In this document: positions 63,895 through 64,000 of the stretch, in pieces | Layout of the letters: the number at the start of each line of letters is the position of its first letter | How positions within the stretch are numbered: position 1 is the first letter of the stretch | NCBI GenBank assembly: GCA_009692585.1 | Contig: SHYX01000014.1 | Coordinates: 33,757 to 97,756 of the forward strand | DNA: 64,000 bases | Reading direction: 5' to 3' | Source: Myxococcales bacterium | Lineage (GTDB): Bacteria > Myxococcota > UBA796 > SXON01 | Translations under genes and position numbers: made by a program | The notes under the pieces: generated by a model | The model's input: the letters and a program-made list of their open reading frames with translations, nothing else | The model's database searches: none | Told to the model about the DNA's origin: nothing

Positions 63895-64000
<106 letters not shown>

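Overview
The window is a contiguous piece of a high-GC bacterial chromosome, most probably from an uncultured or marine-type member of the Myxococcota (former Deltaproteobacteria). Points in favour are a MYXO-CTERM-like C-terminus (Cys-rich GCGC, hydrophobic stretch, Arg tail) at 29537-30703, many lipoproteins with Asp/Thr/Gly-rich linkers, frequent GTG/TTG starts, an ECF sigma/anti-sigma/caspase operon and a likely sigma-54-driven small RNA. No phage genes, insertion sequences, CRISPR arrays or tRNAs were seen. The taxonomic call is an inference.

Layout. 1-3000: a truncated rod-binding/M23 peptidase gene, a B12-binding radical SAM enzyme and a lipoprotein, all on the minus strand. 2980-10707 (minus): a tightly overlapping MoxR-DUF58-BatA-BatB/C-BatD-BatE operon (aerotolerance type, metal-binding VWA proteins). 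10773-13782 (minus): dnaK-dnaJ. 13783-14298: a 516-bp divergent region holding a candidate sigma-54 promoter, a ~114-nt structured RNA with its own terminator, and the groESL leader. 14299-17919 (plus): groES, groEL, lnt. 17937-20562 (plus): ECF sigma factor, membrane anti-sigma-like protein and secreted caspase-like protein. 20563-20842: copies of a small dispersed repeat with hairpins. 20843-23604: lipoprotein with ASH-type beta domains and a phospholipase C/P1-nuclease-like protein. 23606-30703: Lon-like protease, pseudouridine synthase, lipoprotein hydrolase, small unknown proteins, TatA and a MYXO-CTERM beta-propeller protein.

30773-34524: carboxypeptidase Taq, CotH-like lipoprotein and CobW-type GTPase. 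34528-40981: a lipoprotein followed, on the other strand, by two paralogous alkaline-phosphatase-superfamily phosphodiesterases, a 67-residue protein, a membrane protein and a P-loop sulfotransferase-like protein, apparently a cell-envelope modification cassette of unknown substrate. 41042-45197: unknown protein, malic enzyme with phosphotransacetylase domain, HypA-like zinc protein and an unknown protein.

45201-55897 (minus) is one long run of genes: tandem-fused PilT-type ATPase, membrane protein, SURF1, diheme cytochrome c, a 37-residue membrane peptide, oxidase subunits II, I, III, IV and a second subunit III, a small CxxC membrane protein, a monoheme cytochrome c, then ExbB and ExbD. It encodes an aa3-type terminal oxidase with its electron donors and a proton-motive-force transducer. 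56020-63851 (plus) is an alpha-2-macroglobulin lipoprotein overlapping penicillin-binding protein 1C, the usual periplasmic defence and wall-repair pair. The window ends inside a 5S rRNA gene on the minus strand, so an rRNA operon converges on pbpC.
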